64,000 bases of DNA from Desulfobacterales bacterium HSG2 (GCA_030378035.1 JAUCGI010000002.1:39592-103591); one strand, 5' to 3'. Numbered from the stretch's first letter, positions 28,158-39,018 are shown. Numbers and translations are program-made. The notes: generated from the sequence alone by a model not told the origin.

Positions 28158-28910
28158 ATGTTTTACACAATTATCATTTCTTTGGTTATCATTGTTTTGG
28201 GGATCATAATCATCCCGCCTTTTATTGTGATTCCGATAATCGCCCGTTTTAAGATCCGTATGCCCCGTGATTCCGGACTATTACTCATGGATACTGCCTA
28301 TCTTCCGAAATATGTGGCGCAGCTTCTGTCTCAGGTGACGTATGTACTGAAAAGCCTGGGGTTTGAGGCAGTTGCCGATGTGTTTGAGCCTGAGCATGAG
28401 CCGGCGATGTCGACGACTTATTTCAGATTATTTGTCAATCAGACAGAGAAGGATATGGCGGTCACAATTATCTCACTGGGAAATTCCGGACAGGAAAAAC
28501 GGGTGACAAACGCGTATGTGGAGTTCTGTACCCATTTTTCCACGGATAATAAGATTTCAACGAATAACAACGGAATGCCTCCGGTTTTCAAGGATGTTCC
28601 TGAAAGCCGGATATTCCGATTTCCCGGCGAACAGGATATGGGTACGCTGTACAACATTCATCAGCAGAAAGTTTCCGAATTCATTGGAGAAGCTGAAAAT
28701 CGCCTCCCGCGTGAAGGCGGGGAACTTGACTATCTGAGAGATTCGCTGATTAGGGAGATGGATTTGCAGCTTAAAACCGGATACCTGTATTTTGACGAAT
28801 CTGCCGACGCGTATCGTCCCACCTGGAAAGGCGCGTTTCTGATGATGTGGAAGAGTGCTATCGGCGCTGTCAGAATGAAATACAGACAAAAGAAAGAGGC
28901 AAGATCATGA
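28158..28910 (+). CDS. Membrane-anchored hypothetical protein, 250 residues
   Basis: A single strong hydrophobic segment at residues 3-33 is followed by a soluble domain without a recognised family. AAGGAG precedes the start at good distance. The last codons overlap the first ATG of the FHA-TPR-CHAT gene by four bases (ATGA), so the two are translationally coupled. A role with that secreted protein or with the ABC ATPase upstream is possible. Confidence 0.75.
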   Translation: MFYTIIISLVIIVLGIIIIPPFIVIPIIARFKIRMPRDSGLLLMDTAYLPKYVAQLLSQVTYVLKSLGFEAVADVFEPEHEPAMSTTYFRLFVNQTEKDMAVTIISLGNSGQEKRVTNAYVEFCTHFSTDNKISTNNNGMPPVFKDVPESRIFRFPGEQDMGTLYNIHQQKVSEFIGEAENRLPREGGELDYLRDSLIREMDLQLKTGYLYFDESADAYRPTWKGAFLMMWKSAIGAVRMKYRQKKEARS

Positions 28911-31900
28911 AAAACGGTATAAAACTGATCGCCATGATTCTTTTGTCCATAAGTCTCGTGGTTCCGATCCAGGCCCAGATCACACTGGACGGAACTATCG
29001 GCTCTGTGGGAGAATCACATTTGCAGGGGCCGGATTATGATATTCGGGCCGAATACGGAAAGCAGGCCGGAGCAAATCTGTTCCACAGTTTCCAGCAGTT
29101 CAGCATTCACACCGGCGAAAGTGCGACCTTCACAGGCCCGGATTCGGTGCGAAACATCATCAGCCGCGTGACCGGCGGCGAAGCCTCGCTGATTGACGGC
29201 AGGCTCGCGTCGGCAATTCCCGATGCGGATCTGTATTTCCTGAATCCCGCGGGCGTGATGTTCGGGCCGAACGCGTCTCTGGATCTGGGCGGTTCGTTCC
29301 GTGTCAGCACGGCCGACTATCTGCGGCTGGGCGGGAATGAGCGGTTTTATGCCATCCCCCATGCAAACGACGTGCTCTCCGTGGCCGCGCCCGCGGCCTT
29401 CGGTTTTCTGGACAGCGATGTCGCTCCGATTCGGGCTGAGGGCAGAGGGGAAATTACGGAGCAGGACTGGGAAAATCACCCCACCGGTCTCCGTGTTTCC
29501 GAGGGAAAAAACATCATGCTGGCCGGCGGTGACATCCGCATCGGAAACGGAACCCGATACACCGCAGTGGTCAGAGATGAGAGCGGCGAGCCGGTCCTGG
29601 ACGGAGAGGGCAATCCGGTCACGGATACGGAATATCCCGGCGAGCTGAAATCGCCCGCAGGGCAGATCAGTCTGTGCGCGGTCCGGTCGGCCGGGGAGGT
29701 TCGGTTCACAGAGACCGACCCGGTCCTGACAGATTTCACCCGGGCAGGCGATGTAACCCTCTCCGGGAACGCTTTGCTGGATGCTTCCGGCCGGGGCGGG
29801 GGCCGGATTTTTATCCGCGGGGGAAATATCGTTGCTGAAACTGGCCATATCCGTTCAGAGACCCTGGGAGACCGGGACGGCCTCGGCATTAATATCGGGT
29901 GCGAAAACCTGCTGATGAACGACGGATCTCGTATCATCACAAGTTCCCGTGACAGCGGCAGAGGAGGCGATATCTCCGTCCGGGCGGACACTGTTGAACT
30001 GAAAGGAAAAAATCCGATCCACCTGTCGAAAAGCGAAATTACAACGATTACTGACAGCATTGAACCGGACGCGGGCACCGGAGGCAAGATTCAGATCGAT
30101 GCGGAGGAGATTCTGCTTGAGGATGGCGGAGTTGTTTACACAAACTCGGAAGGAAGCGGGAATGGCGGCGATATTACTGTTCGGGCCGGAAAACACATCC
30201 GCTTATCCGGAAACAATGCCTTCGGAGAGGGAAGTTTTATCTCTTGCCAATCAAAAGCGTCAGGCCGTTCGGGCGATGTCAGTGTTGAAACCGGTGATCT
30301 TGAGATGCGCGACGGGGGACAGATTTTCAGTGTGACAGCCGGATCAGGTGATTCCGGAAACGTCACTGTGAACGCCGGTGGCAAAGTGGCGATGGAAGGA
30401 ACGGCTGCTTCGGGTTTGCCCAGTCTGATCAGAGCGGACACCTTCAATGCTACCGGAGATGCCGGCAACGTGACCGTGAATGCGGGCGAACTGGTTCTGA
30501 CAGGCGGGGCCTCCATTTATTCGGGAACTTCCGCATTAGATGCAGACCTTCGATCCGGAAATGCAGGTGACATTACGGTCCATGTGGAAGGTGATGCCGT
30601 TTTATCCGGAGTGAATCCCCACGGAATGACGGTTAACATCGGTTCAGGCGTTCACACAGGCTCTCTTTCTTCCGGGACCGGTAAGCCGGGAGATACCGGA
30701 AACATCACCCTGACTGCCCGAAACCTGACAATACGGGACGGTGCAAAAATCAGCTCGGGAAGCGCGGGAGGCAACGCTCCGGTCAGCGGAGGAGACATTG
30801 ATATCCTTGTGCAGGATACGATGACCGTGTCCGGAGACTCCGCACACATAGAAATGCTTGAACCGGGGGTATATCAGTTGTGGTGGATGACGCTCATTTC
30901 CACCGAACTCTACGATAAGTCCGTGAGCGGAGTTTACATCCATTCCAAAAACAGAATCGGACTTTCCGATTACTCCGGAAATATCCGTATTCAGGCAGAC
31001 CGCCTGGTTCTTTCCAAGGGCGGAACCATATCCACCGAGACCTGGGGCGGAGGAAACGCCGAAAATATCGATCTGCGGGTCGGCCGTCTGGAAATGGAAT
31101 CGGGTGCGGTCATATCGTCAAGAAGCACCCGGATCAACGCGCATGAAATTTCTGACAGCCGGGGATGGGACAGCCGATTTCTCGTCAGGGGTGATATTGT
31201 CCAAATCAGCGACGCGGAGAGCGGACGGTCTGCCGATTATATCTATACAGGCGAGGCCCTCTTTCTGTTTCTGGCGAATAACACCGTGGCGGATATGGAG
31301 GCTTTGGAAGCACTTCCCGGACAGCAGATTGTTCCCGAAGGCGCCGTGGTAAGCGTAAGCGATGCGGGCAACGGGGAAGTCGCCCGTTTTATGAGAGTTT
31401 CCATAGAAGGACATAAAAGATGGGCACCGTACAATCCGGATCAGATGATAACAATGGCTGACATGTCCGAGCTGGACAGTCTCCCTTATCAGATTTATAG
31501 CAAACTGGGGGAGGATATTCCGTCCGCAGCCCGGGACAGGGTGATTGAGGTGACGGATGCGGGCGGAAAACCGGCACAGTTTTTCTGCACCTATGCGGAG
31601 CGTCATGACGCGCCGGGTGTTTACAGAATAAGAGTGATCCGAATCATGGATTTCGAAGTCACCGGAACGGATGAGCTGACGACCCTTTCGGAACGGTATG
31701 ATCTTAAAAACGGAACCATAGCCAATATTTCCGAGGCCAATATCTCCGAAGATGAGAATATGAACACCCGCGTACTCTATGCGGACGGGGAATGGATTCC
31801 GTTCGGCAGCATGCATCAGACTGACGATATGAATACGATGAACGCCCTGATTCAGACAAAGACGGGGGATGTGGTGCATAAGGCGGATGACAGTACCGTC

Positions 31901-34900
31901 AGCCCTTCCGCACTGATCTGTTCCGGAAAAGAATGGCTTCCGCTCGGTCAGACATTCACCGTGTCAGACACAGCCGATGCCGACTCCCTTGATGCCCGGG
32001 CCGGGGATGTGGTTCGTATCTCCGACGGTGACGATGACATGCAATATTCTGTGTATGACGGAAGCGGATGGATTCCTTTTGAAACCGCCGGCCGGGCAGG
32101 AACTGTCGCGATCCGGGCCGGAACCGTGCGCGTGACCGGCAAAAGCAGCATCAGCACCGCCACCTCCGGAAGCGGAAGCGGCGGCGGCATCGACATTGAA
32201 GCCGGCGATATCCGGATCGGTTCGGACTCGTCCGTCACCACCGACAGCGATTCAACCGATTTCGGCGGCCCTGCCGGGAAAATTCGCCTTGCGGCAGGAA
32301 ATATTGTGGAACTGACCGACGGTGCGGCGCTCCGCGCCGAAGCCAGGAGTGGCGGTGGCGGGCAGATTTCCGCTGACGCGGACAACCGGATATACCTGCT
32401 GAACGCGTCGGCCACCAGCAATGTCAGCCGGGGCGAAAGCAACGGTGGGGACGTCTCCCTTTCCGCGGAATCCGTGCTTCTGAATCATGCCGGCGTCTCC
32501 GCGAACGCGGATGAAGGGGACGGCGGCGCGGTTTTCATCGCCGCTGAGAATTTCGTCAGGTCATCGGACAGCAGCGTGACGGCAACCTCCAGGCGCGGCA
32601 ATGAGGGAACGGTGAGGATCGAAGCCCCGGATGCCGATATCAGCGGGACTCTGAGCGTTATGCCCGGAACCTACTTAGACGCGGCGAAATGGGCAAAGAC
32701 GCCATGCGAACAGAGAAGTGCCGAAAAGAGAAGCCGCTTTGAGATCAGAGGGCGGGACGCCGTGCCCACACCTTTGGATGATCTGCAGCCGAGTCCCGTT
32801 TTCCCTGATCCGTATTCCGAGGAAGACAAATTTTTTCGCAAAGGCGATTTCTCCGGTGCGGTGAGACTGCTGGAAGGGAGAACAAATTTACAGGACACCG
32901 GAAAAGAAAAACTGATTTTTCAGGAGAAGCCCGCTTATCATGCGGCACTTCTCTCCCATGCGTATCTTGCCCTCGGATATCATCGCAAGGCCCTTGCGAT
33001 CCTTCGGGAAACACTGCCGGATGCGGAAAACAGATGCGGATCGTCCGGCATGGCGATTCTTCTCAGCAGTCTCGGGGATGTTCATCTCTGCCTCGGAAAC
33101 AGGCTGGAGGCAACGAAGTATCTGAAAAAGGCCCTGGACCATGCCCGCCGGACCGGAAATCCGCTGCTCATATCGGGCGTTCTGAACAACTTGGGGAATT
33201 TCCGGTCGAACATGGATTACCGGAGATCGCTGGCCGCGTATCGGGAGTACCTTCCGTATTTGGGAGATTCCGAAGCGGCGCTCTCGCTGAAATCGAAAAT
33301 CCTGCTGAACACGGCCTGCACGGAAATGACAAAAGGGAAACATCAGAACGCGGTTGTCACTCTGAAACAGGCCGCGGAAGTGATCGGGAGACAGCCGGAG
33401 ACATACGGCAAAGCCGCGGACCTGATTTCTCTGAGCATGCTTGCCGCGGAGACTTCGGAAGCCGGGACGGAAGGCTGGCTGAGAGCGGCGGCCCGTATCG
33501 GTGAAGACATACGGAACAACCGGATCGCCTCTTATGCTTATGGCTGTCTGGGACAGTATTATGAGAAAAAAGAGCGTTACGACGACGCGGTGAGACTGAC
33601 CCGCAAGGCGATATTTTCCGCCCAGCAGGGATATTTCCCGGAAATTCTGTATCGCTGGCAGCGACAGTCGGGGAGACTGTTCGCAAAGCAGGGTGACATC
33701 CGCCGAGGGATTGAATCCTATCAGCGCGCGGTGGCAACCCTGAACCCGATCCGCACAGAATTCTTCACGGGATTCCGGGGGCTGAAAGACATTTTTGACA
33801 AAGACGTCAGACCGGTTTACAGTGAACTGGCAGAACTGCTTCTCAGAGCGGCTGACACTTCGGAAACCTCCCATATCCTGATAAGAGAAGCATGGGACAC
33901 TGTGGAATTTCTGAAAAAAGCCGAACTGGAGAATTTCTTCCGGGACGAATGTCTGAACGATCTTGACAGAACCGGAATATGGGGGAACATTTCTCCCGGC
34001 ACCGCGGTGATCTGTCCGATTCTGATGCCGGATCACCTGTATCTGATGCTGATGCTGCCGGACCGCCTGACGCAGATCAGAATTCCGGTGAGTGCCGGGC
34101 AGTTATGTAGCACGGCGAAGAGATTCCGGGAACTGTTGGAAGAGAAAGCGGATGATTTTCAGGAAGAGGCTGTGCGTCTTTACAACTGGCTGATCCGTCC
34201 GGCCGAGAGCGAATTCGCTTCCCGGAGCATTGATACACTGATCATCGTGCCGGACGGCCCGCTCTCCCTGCTCCCCTTCTCCGCACTGCACGACGGCGAG
34301 CATTTTCTGGTGGAAAAATATGCCCTGGGAACTATTCCGTCGCTGAGTCTCACCGATATCGGACAGACCCTGGAGGAATCCGGGCGGACGCTCATCTGCG
34401 GGATTTCCGAAGCAAAAGAGGGCTTTTCTCCGCTGATGGAGGTGGAAAGGGAACTGGAGGCGGTCCGGGCAGCCACGGACGGAAAAATTCTGATGAACCG
34501 GGATTTCACGACAGAGAGACTCCGGGCGGAGATCACAAATCAGAATTACGGAATCCTCCATATCGCCAGCCACGCGGTGTTCGGCAGCACCTCCCGGGAC
34601 ACTTTTCTGGTAACTTATGACGGCATACTGACAATGGACGGGCTTGAGGAGCTTGTGGGGCTGAGGCGATACCGGAGGGAGGTCCCGGAACTGCTGACCC
34701 TGAGCGCCTGCGAAACGGCCACGGGGGATGCACGGGCGGCCTTCGGCCTTGCGGGTGCCGCCCTGAAAGCCGGTGCGAAGAGTGTGCTTGCCACCCTCTG
34801 GCCCGTCAGCGACGAGGCCGCGTTTCTGACGATGAGAGAATTTTACCGGCAGATCGGTCAGCCCGGTATTTCAAAAGCAGAAGCCCTGCGGAATGCCCAG

Positions 34901-34978
34901 AAAAAGCTTATCAGCGAATCGGAATATGACCATCCCGCATTCTGGGCCCCGTTTCTGCTAATCGGGAACTGGCTCTGA
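28907..34978 (+). CDS. Secreted FHA-type protein with TPR and CHAT protease domains
   Basis: About 2023 residues from the ATG at 28907, chosen because it overlaps the previous stop and starts the signal peptide (MKNGIKLIAMILLSISLVV). Next comes a filamentous haemagglutinin N-terminal (TPS) domain with FNIHTGESATF-like and FLNPAGVMFGPNASL signatures, then Gly/Ser/Asp-rich beta-helix repeats. An unusual insert of about 310 residues (about 752-1062) has repeated DVVRISD/WIPF modules. TPR-like helices span about 1305-1620, and a C-terminal CHAT (caspase-like) domain spans about 1710-2022. The catalytic dyad is His1889 in HIASHAVF and Cys1935 in LSACETATG. Secretion would normally need a TpsB/Omp85 partner, which is not in the window. 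Confidence 0.92.
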   Translation: MKNGIKLIAMILLSISLVVPIQAQITLDGTIGSVGESHLQGPDYDIRAEYGKQAGANLFHSFQQFSIHTGESATFTGPDSVRNIISRVTGGEASLIDGRLASAIPDADLYFLNPAGVMFGPNASLDLGGSFRVSTADYLRLGGNERFYAIPHANDVLSVAAPAAFGFLDSDVAPIRAEGRGEITEQDWENHPTGLRVSEGKNIMLAGGDIRIGNGTRYTAVVRDESGEPVLDGEGNPVTDTEYPGELKSPAGQISLCAVRSAGEVRFTETDPVLTDFTRAGDVTLSGNALLDASGRGGGRIFIRGGNIVAETGHIRSETLGDRDGLGINIGCENLLMNDGSRIITSSRDSGRGGDISVRADTVELKGKNPIHLSKSEITTITDSIEPDAGTGGKIQIDAEEILLEDGGVVYTNSEGSGNGGDITVRAGKHIRLSGNNAFGEGSFISCQSKASGRSGDVSVETGDLEMRDGGQIFSVTAGSGDSGNVTVNAGGKVAMEGTAASGLPSLIRADTFNATGDAGNVTVNAGELVLTGGASIYSGTSALDADLRSGNAGDITVHVEGDAVLSGVNPHGMTVNIGSGVHTGSLSSGTGKPGDTGNITLTARNLTIRDGAKISSGSAGGNAPVSGGDIDILVQDTMTVSGDSAHIEMLEPGVYQLWWMTLISTELYDKSVSGVYIHSKNRIGLSDYSGNIRIQADRLVLSKGGTISTETWGGGNAENIDLRVGRLEMESGAVISSRSTRINAHEISDSRGWDSRFLVRGDIVQISDAESGRSADYIYTGEALFLFLANNTVADMEALEALPGQQIVPEGAVVSVSDAGNGEVARFMRVSIEGHKRWAPYNPDQMITMADMSELDSLPYQIYSKLGEDIPSAARDRVIEVTDAGGKPAQFFCTYAERHDAPGVYRIRVIRIMDFEVTGTDELTTLSERYDLKNGTIANISEANISEDENMNTRVLYADGEWIPFGSMHQTDDMNTMNALIQTKTGDVVHKADDSTVSPSALICSGKEWLPLGQTFTVSDTADADSLDARAGDVVRISDGDDDMQYSVYDGSGWIPFETAGRAGTVAIRAGTVRVTGKSSISTATSGSGSGGGIDIEAGDIRIGSDSSVTTDSDSTDFGGPAGKIRLAAGNIVELTDGAALRAEARSGGGGQISADADNRIYLLNASATSNVSRGESNGGDVSLSAESVLLNHAGVSANADEGDGGAVFIAAENFVRSSDSSVTATSRRGNEGTVRIEAPDADISGTLSVMPGTYLDAAKWAKTPCEQRSAEKRSRFEIRGRDAVPTPLDDLQPSPVFPDPYSEEDKFFRKGDFSGAVRLLEGRTNLQDTGKEKLIFQEKPAYHAALLSHAYLALGYHRKALAILRETLPDAENRCGSSGMAILLSSLGDVHLCLGNRLEATKYLKKALDHARRTGNPLLISGVLNNLGNFRSNMDYRRSLAAYREYLPYLGDSEAALSLKSKILLNTACTEMTKGKHQNAVVTLKQAAEVIGRQPETYGKAADLISLSMLAAETSEAGTEGWLRAAARIGEDIRNNRIASYAYGCLGQYYEKKERYDDAVRLTRKAIFSAQQGYFPEILYRWQRQSGRLFAKQGDIRRGIESYQRAVATLNPIRTEFFTGFRGLKDIFDKDVRPVYSELAELLLRAADTSETSHILIREAWDTVEFLKKAELENFFRDECLNDLDRTGIWGNISPGTAVICPILMPDHLYLMLMLPDRLTQIRIPVSAGQLCSTAKRFRELLEEKADDFQEEAVRLYNWLIRPAESEFASRSIDTLIIVPDGPLSLLPFSALHDGEHFLVEKYALGTIPSLSLTDIGQTLEESGRTLICGISEAKEGFSPLMEVERELEAVRAATDGKILMNRDFTTERLRAEITNQNYGILHIASHAVFGSTSRDTFLVTYDGILTMDGLEELVGLRRYRREVPELLTLSACETATGDARAAFGLAGAALKAGAKSVLATLWPVSDEAAFLTMREFYRQIGQPGISKAEALRNAQKKLISESEYDHPAFWAPFLLIGNWL

Positions 34979-35047
34979 GAACTGGAAAAGTTCATGTTTA
35001 CAGACACGGAAATCCAATACCATAACAGAGAAGAAGGAGGCAAGATC

Positions 35048-38000
35048 ATGAAAGACAGCATAAAACTGACCGTCATGATTCTTTTGTCCATAAGTCTCGT
35101 GGTTCCGATCCAGGCCCAGATCACACTGGACGGAACTGTCGGCTCCGTGGGAGAATCACATTTGCAGGGACCGGATTATGATATTCGGGCCGAATACGGA
35201 AAGCAGGCCGGAGCAAATCTGTTCCACAGTTTCCAGCAGTTCAACATTCACACCGGCGAAAGTGCGACCTTCACAGGCCCGGATTCGGTGCGGAACATCA
35301 TCAGCCGCGTGACCGGCGGCGAAGCCTCGCTGATTGACGGCAGGCTCGCGTCGGCAATTCCCGATGCGGATATGTATTTCCTGAATCCCGCGGGCGTGAT
35401 GTTCGGGCCGAACGCGTCTCTGGACCTGGGCGGTTCGTTCCGTGTCAGCACGGCCGACTATCTGCGGATGGGCGGGAATGATCGGTTTTACGCCCTCCCC
35501 CGTGCAAACGACGTGCTCTCCGTGGCCGCGCCCGCGGCCTTCGGCTTTCTGGACGGTGATGTCGCTCCGATTCGGGCAGAGGGCAGAGGGGAAATCACAG
35601 AGCGGGACTGGGAAGATCATCCCACCGGTCTTCATCTTTCCGGGGGAAAGAAGATCATGCTGGCCGGGGGTGACATCAGCATCGGAAACGGGACCCGCTT
35701 CACCGCCGTGCGCAGAGATGAAAGCGGCGAGCCGGTCCTGGACGGAGACGGCAACCCGGTCACGGATACGAAACTTCCGGGTGACGTGAAAGCGCCCGAC
35801 GGCCGGATCAGTCTGTGCGCGGTCCGGTCGGCCGGAGAGGTCCGGTTCACAGACACGGATCCGGACCTGACCGGTTTTGACCGGATGGGCGATGTGACCC
35901 TGTCCGGAAACGCCGTACTGGAAACCTCCGGCCGGGGCGGGGGCCGGATTTTTATCCGCGGGGGAAAGATCGTTGCCGAAGGCGGCCGTATCCGTGCAGA
36001 GACCTTGGAAGACCGGGACGGCCGCGGTATTGACATAGAGTGCGAAAGCCTGCTGATGAACGACGGATTCCGTATCGCCACAGCCTCCCGTGGCAGCGGC
36101 GGGGGTGGCGATATCTCCGTCCGGGCAGAGACCGTTGTTCAACTGAAAGGGAACGATCCGAACCTGTCGGAAAGCAGGATTGAGACGATTACTGACAGCA
36201 TGGAACCGGACGCGGGCACCGGAGGCGGCATTCGGATCGAAGCGGAGGAGATTCTGCTTGAGGACGGCGGATCTATCCATTCAATCTCCAGAAAAGGATC
36301 CGGCAATAGCGGCGACGTTACCCTCCGGGCCGAAAAACGCATCCGTTTATCCGGAAACGACGCCTACGGACAGGGAACCATGATCTCCTGTGAGTCACAC
36401 TCCCTGGGCAGTTCGGGTGACGTCAGGATTGAAACCGGTGATCTGGAGATGCGTGACGGGGGACAGATTTACAGTGTGACAGCCGGATCAGGAGATTCCG
36501 GAAACGTCATTGTCAATGCCGGCGGCAAAGTGGCCCTGGAAGGGGTCTGTATTCTGGGTTTGGCCACTCTGATCAGGACAGACACATTCAATGCTTCCGG
36601 TGACGCCGGCGACGTGACACTGAATGCGGGCGAACTGGTTCTGACAGACGGGGCCGTCATTTATTCGTCAACTTCCTCATTTGATACAAACCTTCCGTCC
36701 GGAAACGGGGGAGATGTTACTGTTCATGTGGAGGGCGATGCCGTATTATCCGGAGTGAATCCTCACGGAATGACGATTGACATCGGTTCGGGCGTTCATA
36801 CCCTCTCCCTTTCCTCCGGAGCCGGGGAATCGGGAGATACCGGGAACATCACCCTGACCGCGCGGAACCTGACACTGAGGGACGGCGCAAACATCAGCTC
36901 GGGAGGCAACTCTCCGGCCGGCCGCGGGGACATTGATATCTCCGTGCGGGACGATATTACCGTGTCCGGAGATTCCGCGCAAACCGAGCTGCTTGAACCG
37001 GGAGTGTATCAGTTGTGGTGGATGACGGTCTTCTCCACCGAACTCTACGACAAGTCCGTAAGCGGAATTTACATTCGCTCCGAAAACAAGAGCGGACTTT
37101 CCGACCGGGCCGGAAATATCCGTATTCAGGCGAACCGCCTGCTTCTTTCCGACGGCGGAACCGTGTCCACCGCCACCGGGGGCGGCGGGAACGCCGGAAA
37201 TATCGATCTGCGGGTCGGCCGTCTGGATATGGAATCGGGTGCGGTCATATCATCGAGAAGCACCCGGATCAACGCGCATGAGGTTTCCGACATCCGGGAG
37301 CGGGACAGCCGGTTTCTCACCAAGGGTGACGTTGTCCGAATCAGCGAGGCGCAGGGCGGACGGTCCGCGGATTATATCTATACGGGCGAGAACACCTTTC
37401 TGTTTTTAGCGGATGACACCGTGGCGGATATGAACGCGTTGGAATCGCTTCCAGGACAGAGGATTGTTCCCGAAGGTGCCGTGGTAAGAGTGACCGATGC
37501 CGGCAACGGGGAAAGCGCCCTCTTCATGCGGGCTTCCACAGAGGGGCATGAAAGATGGGCACCGTACAATCCGGATCAGACGGTAACCATGGCCGGCATG
37601 TCCGAACTGGACAGTCTCCCTTTTCAGATTCACAGCCATCTGGGGGAGGATATCCCGTCCGCGGCCCGGGACAGGGTGATCGAGGTGACGGATGCCGGGG
37701 GCGGAAAACCGGCACGGTTTTTCTGCACTTATGCGGAGCGTCATGACGCGCCCGGTGTTTACAGAATAAGAGTGATCCGAATCATGAATTTTGAAGTCGC
37801 CGGCACGGAGGAACTGACAGCCCTTTCGGAACAGTATGATCTTAAAAACGGGACCATGGCCAACATCTCCGGGGCCAACATCTCCGGCGACGCGGATATG
37901 AGTACCCGCCTGCTCTATGCGGACGGGGAATGGATTCCCTTCGGGAGCGTGCATCAGGTTGGCGACATGAATGCGATGAACGCCCTGGTCCGGACAAAGG

Positions 38001-38971
38001 CGGGGGACGTGGCGCATATAACGGATGACGGGGCGGGCAGCCCTTCCGCACTGATCTATTCCGGAAAGGAGTGGCTGCCGCTCGGTCAGACATTCACCGT
38101 GTCAGACACAGCCGACACTCCTGTCGCACGGGCCGGGGACGTGATCCGTATCTCCGGGAATGACGGCGACACGAAATATTCTGTGCATGACGGAAGCGGA
38201 TGGGTTCCTTTTGAAACCGCCGGCCGGGCGGGAACTGTCGCTGTCCGGGCCGGCTCCGTGAGCGTGACCGGCAAAAGCAGCATCAGCACCGCCACCTCCG
38301 GAAACGGCAGCGGCGGGGGCATCGACATCGAAGCCGGCGACATCCGGATCGGTTCGGACTCGTCCGTCACCACCGACAGTGACTCAACCGATTTCGGCGG
38401 CCCTGCCGGCAGAATCCGCATTTCGGCGGGAGACAATGTGGAAGTGACCGGCGGATCGTCGCTCCGTGCCGAGGCCCGGAGTGCCGGTGGCGGGCAGATT
38501 TCCGTTGACGCGGACAACCGGATATACCTGCTGAACGCTGCGGCCACCAGCAATGTCAGCCAGGGCGGAAGCAACGGCGGGGACGTCTCCCTCTCCGCGG
38601 AATCCGTGGTTCTGAATCAGGCCGGCGTCTCCGCCAACGCGGATGAGGGTGACGGCGGTGCGATCTTCATCACCGCCGAGAACTTCGTCAGGTCATCGGA
38701 CAGCGGCGTGACCGCAACATCCAGGCGCGGCAATGAGGGAACTGTGAGGATCGAAGCCCCGGATGCCGATATCAGCGGGACGCTGACCGTCATGCCCGAA
38801 ACCTACCTGAACGCGGCAAAATGGGCAAAGACGCCCTGCGAACAGAGGGGGACCGGAAAGAGAAGCCGCTTTGTGATTAAGGGACCGGACGCCGCACCCA
38901 GGCCTTTGGATGATCTGCGGCCGAGTCCTACTTTCGGGCCGTCACGGTCCGCCGTTCCGGGATGCCGGTAA
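35048..38971 (+). CDS. Secreted FHA-type protein lacking TPR and CHAT
   Basis: A tandem paralogue of the previous protein, about 1307 residues from the ATG at 35048 (AAGGAGG upstream). The signal peptide, TPS domain, beta-helix and the insert with DVVRIS/WVPF modules are very similar to the first copy, but the protein stops shortly after the linker PLDDLRPSP, just where the first copy enters its TPR region. The truncation may be ancient and functional (a TpsA-like adhesin without the protease) or a recent deletion; a short unrelated tail ends the frame. The 15-base tandem repeat array begins about 50 bases downstream. Confidence 0.88.
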   Translation: MKDSIKLTVMILLSISLVVPIQAQITLDGTVGSVGESHLQGPDYDIRAEYGKQAGANLFHSFQQFNIHTGESATFTGPDSVRNIISRVTGGEASLIDGRLASAIPDADMYFLNPAGVMFGPNASLDLGGSFRVSTADYLRMGGNDRFYALPRANDVLSVAAPAAFGFLDGDVAPIRAEGRGEITERDWEDHPTGLHLSGGKKIMLAGGDISIGNGTRFTAVRRDESGEPVLDGDGNPVTDTKLPGDVKAPDGRISLCAVRSAGEVRFTDTDPDLTGFDRMGDVTLSGNAVLETSGRGGGRIFIRGGKIVAEGGRIRAETLEDRDGRGIDIECESLLMNDGFRIATASRGSGGGGDISVRAETVVQLKGNDPNLSESRIETITDSMEPDAGTGGGIRIEAEEILLEDGGSIHSISRKGSGNSGDVTLRAEKRIRLSGNDAYGQGTMISCESHSLGSSGDVRIETGDLEMRDGGQIYSVTAGSGDSGNVIVNAGGKVALEGVCILGLATLIRTDTFNASGDAGDVTLNAGELVLTDGAVIYSSTSSFDTNLPSGNGGDVTVHVEGDAVLSGVNPHGMTIDIGSGVHTLSLSSGAGESGDTGNITLTARNLTLRDGANISSGGNSPAGRGDIDISVRDDITVSGDSAQTELLEPGVYQLWWMTVFSTELYDKSVSGIYIRSENKSGLSDRAGNIRIQANRLLLSDGGTVSTATGGGGNAGNIDLRVGRLDMESGAVISSRSTRINAHEVSDIRERDSRFLTKGDVVRISEAQGGRSADYIYTGENTFLFLADDTVADMNALESLPGQRIVPEGAVVRVTDAGNGESALFMRASTEGHERWAPYNPDQTVTMAGMSELDSLPFQIHSHLGEDIPSAARDRVIEVTDAGGGKPARFFCTYAERHDAPGVYRIRVIRIMNFEVAGTEELTALSEQYDLKNGTMANISGANISGDADMSTRLLYADGEWIPFGSVHQVGDMNAMNALVRTKAGDVAHITDDGAGSPSALIYSGKEWLPLGQTFTVSDTADTPVARAGDVIRISGNDGDTKYSVHDGSGWVPFETAGRAGTVAVRAGSVSVTGKSSISTATSGNGSGGGIDIEAGDIRIGSDSSVTTDSDSTDFGGPAGRIRISAGDNVEVTGGSSLRAEARSAGGGQISVDADNRIYLLNAAATSNVSQGGSNGGDVSLSAESVVLNQAGVSANADEGDGGAIFITAENFVRSSDSGVTATSRRGNEGTVRIEAPDADISGTLTVMPETYLNAAKWAKTPCEQRGTGKRSRFVIKGPDAAPRPLDDLRPSPTFGPSRSAVPGCR

Positions 38972-39018
38972 AAACAGGGGGTCACGGTCTTAGCTTGACG
39001 CGTATGGGAGTCGTTCCT

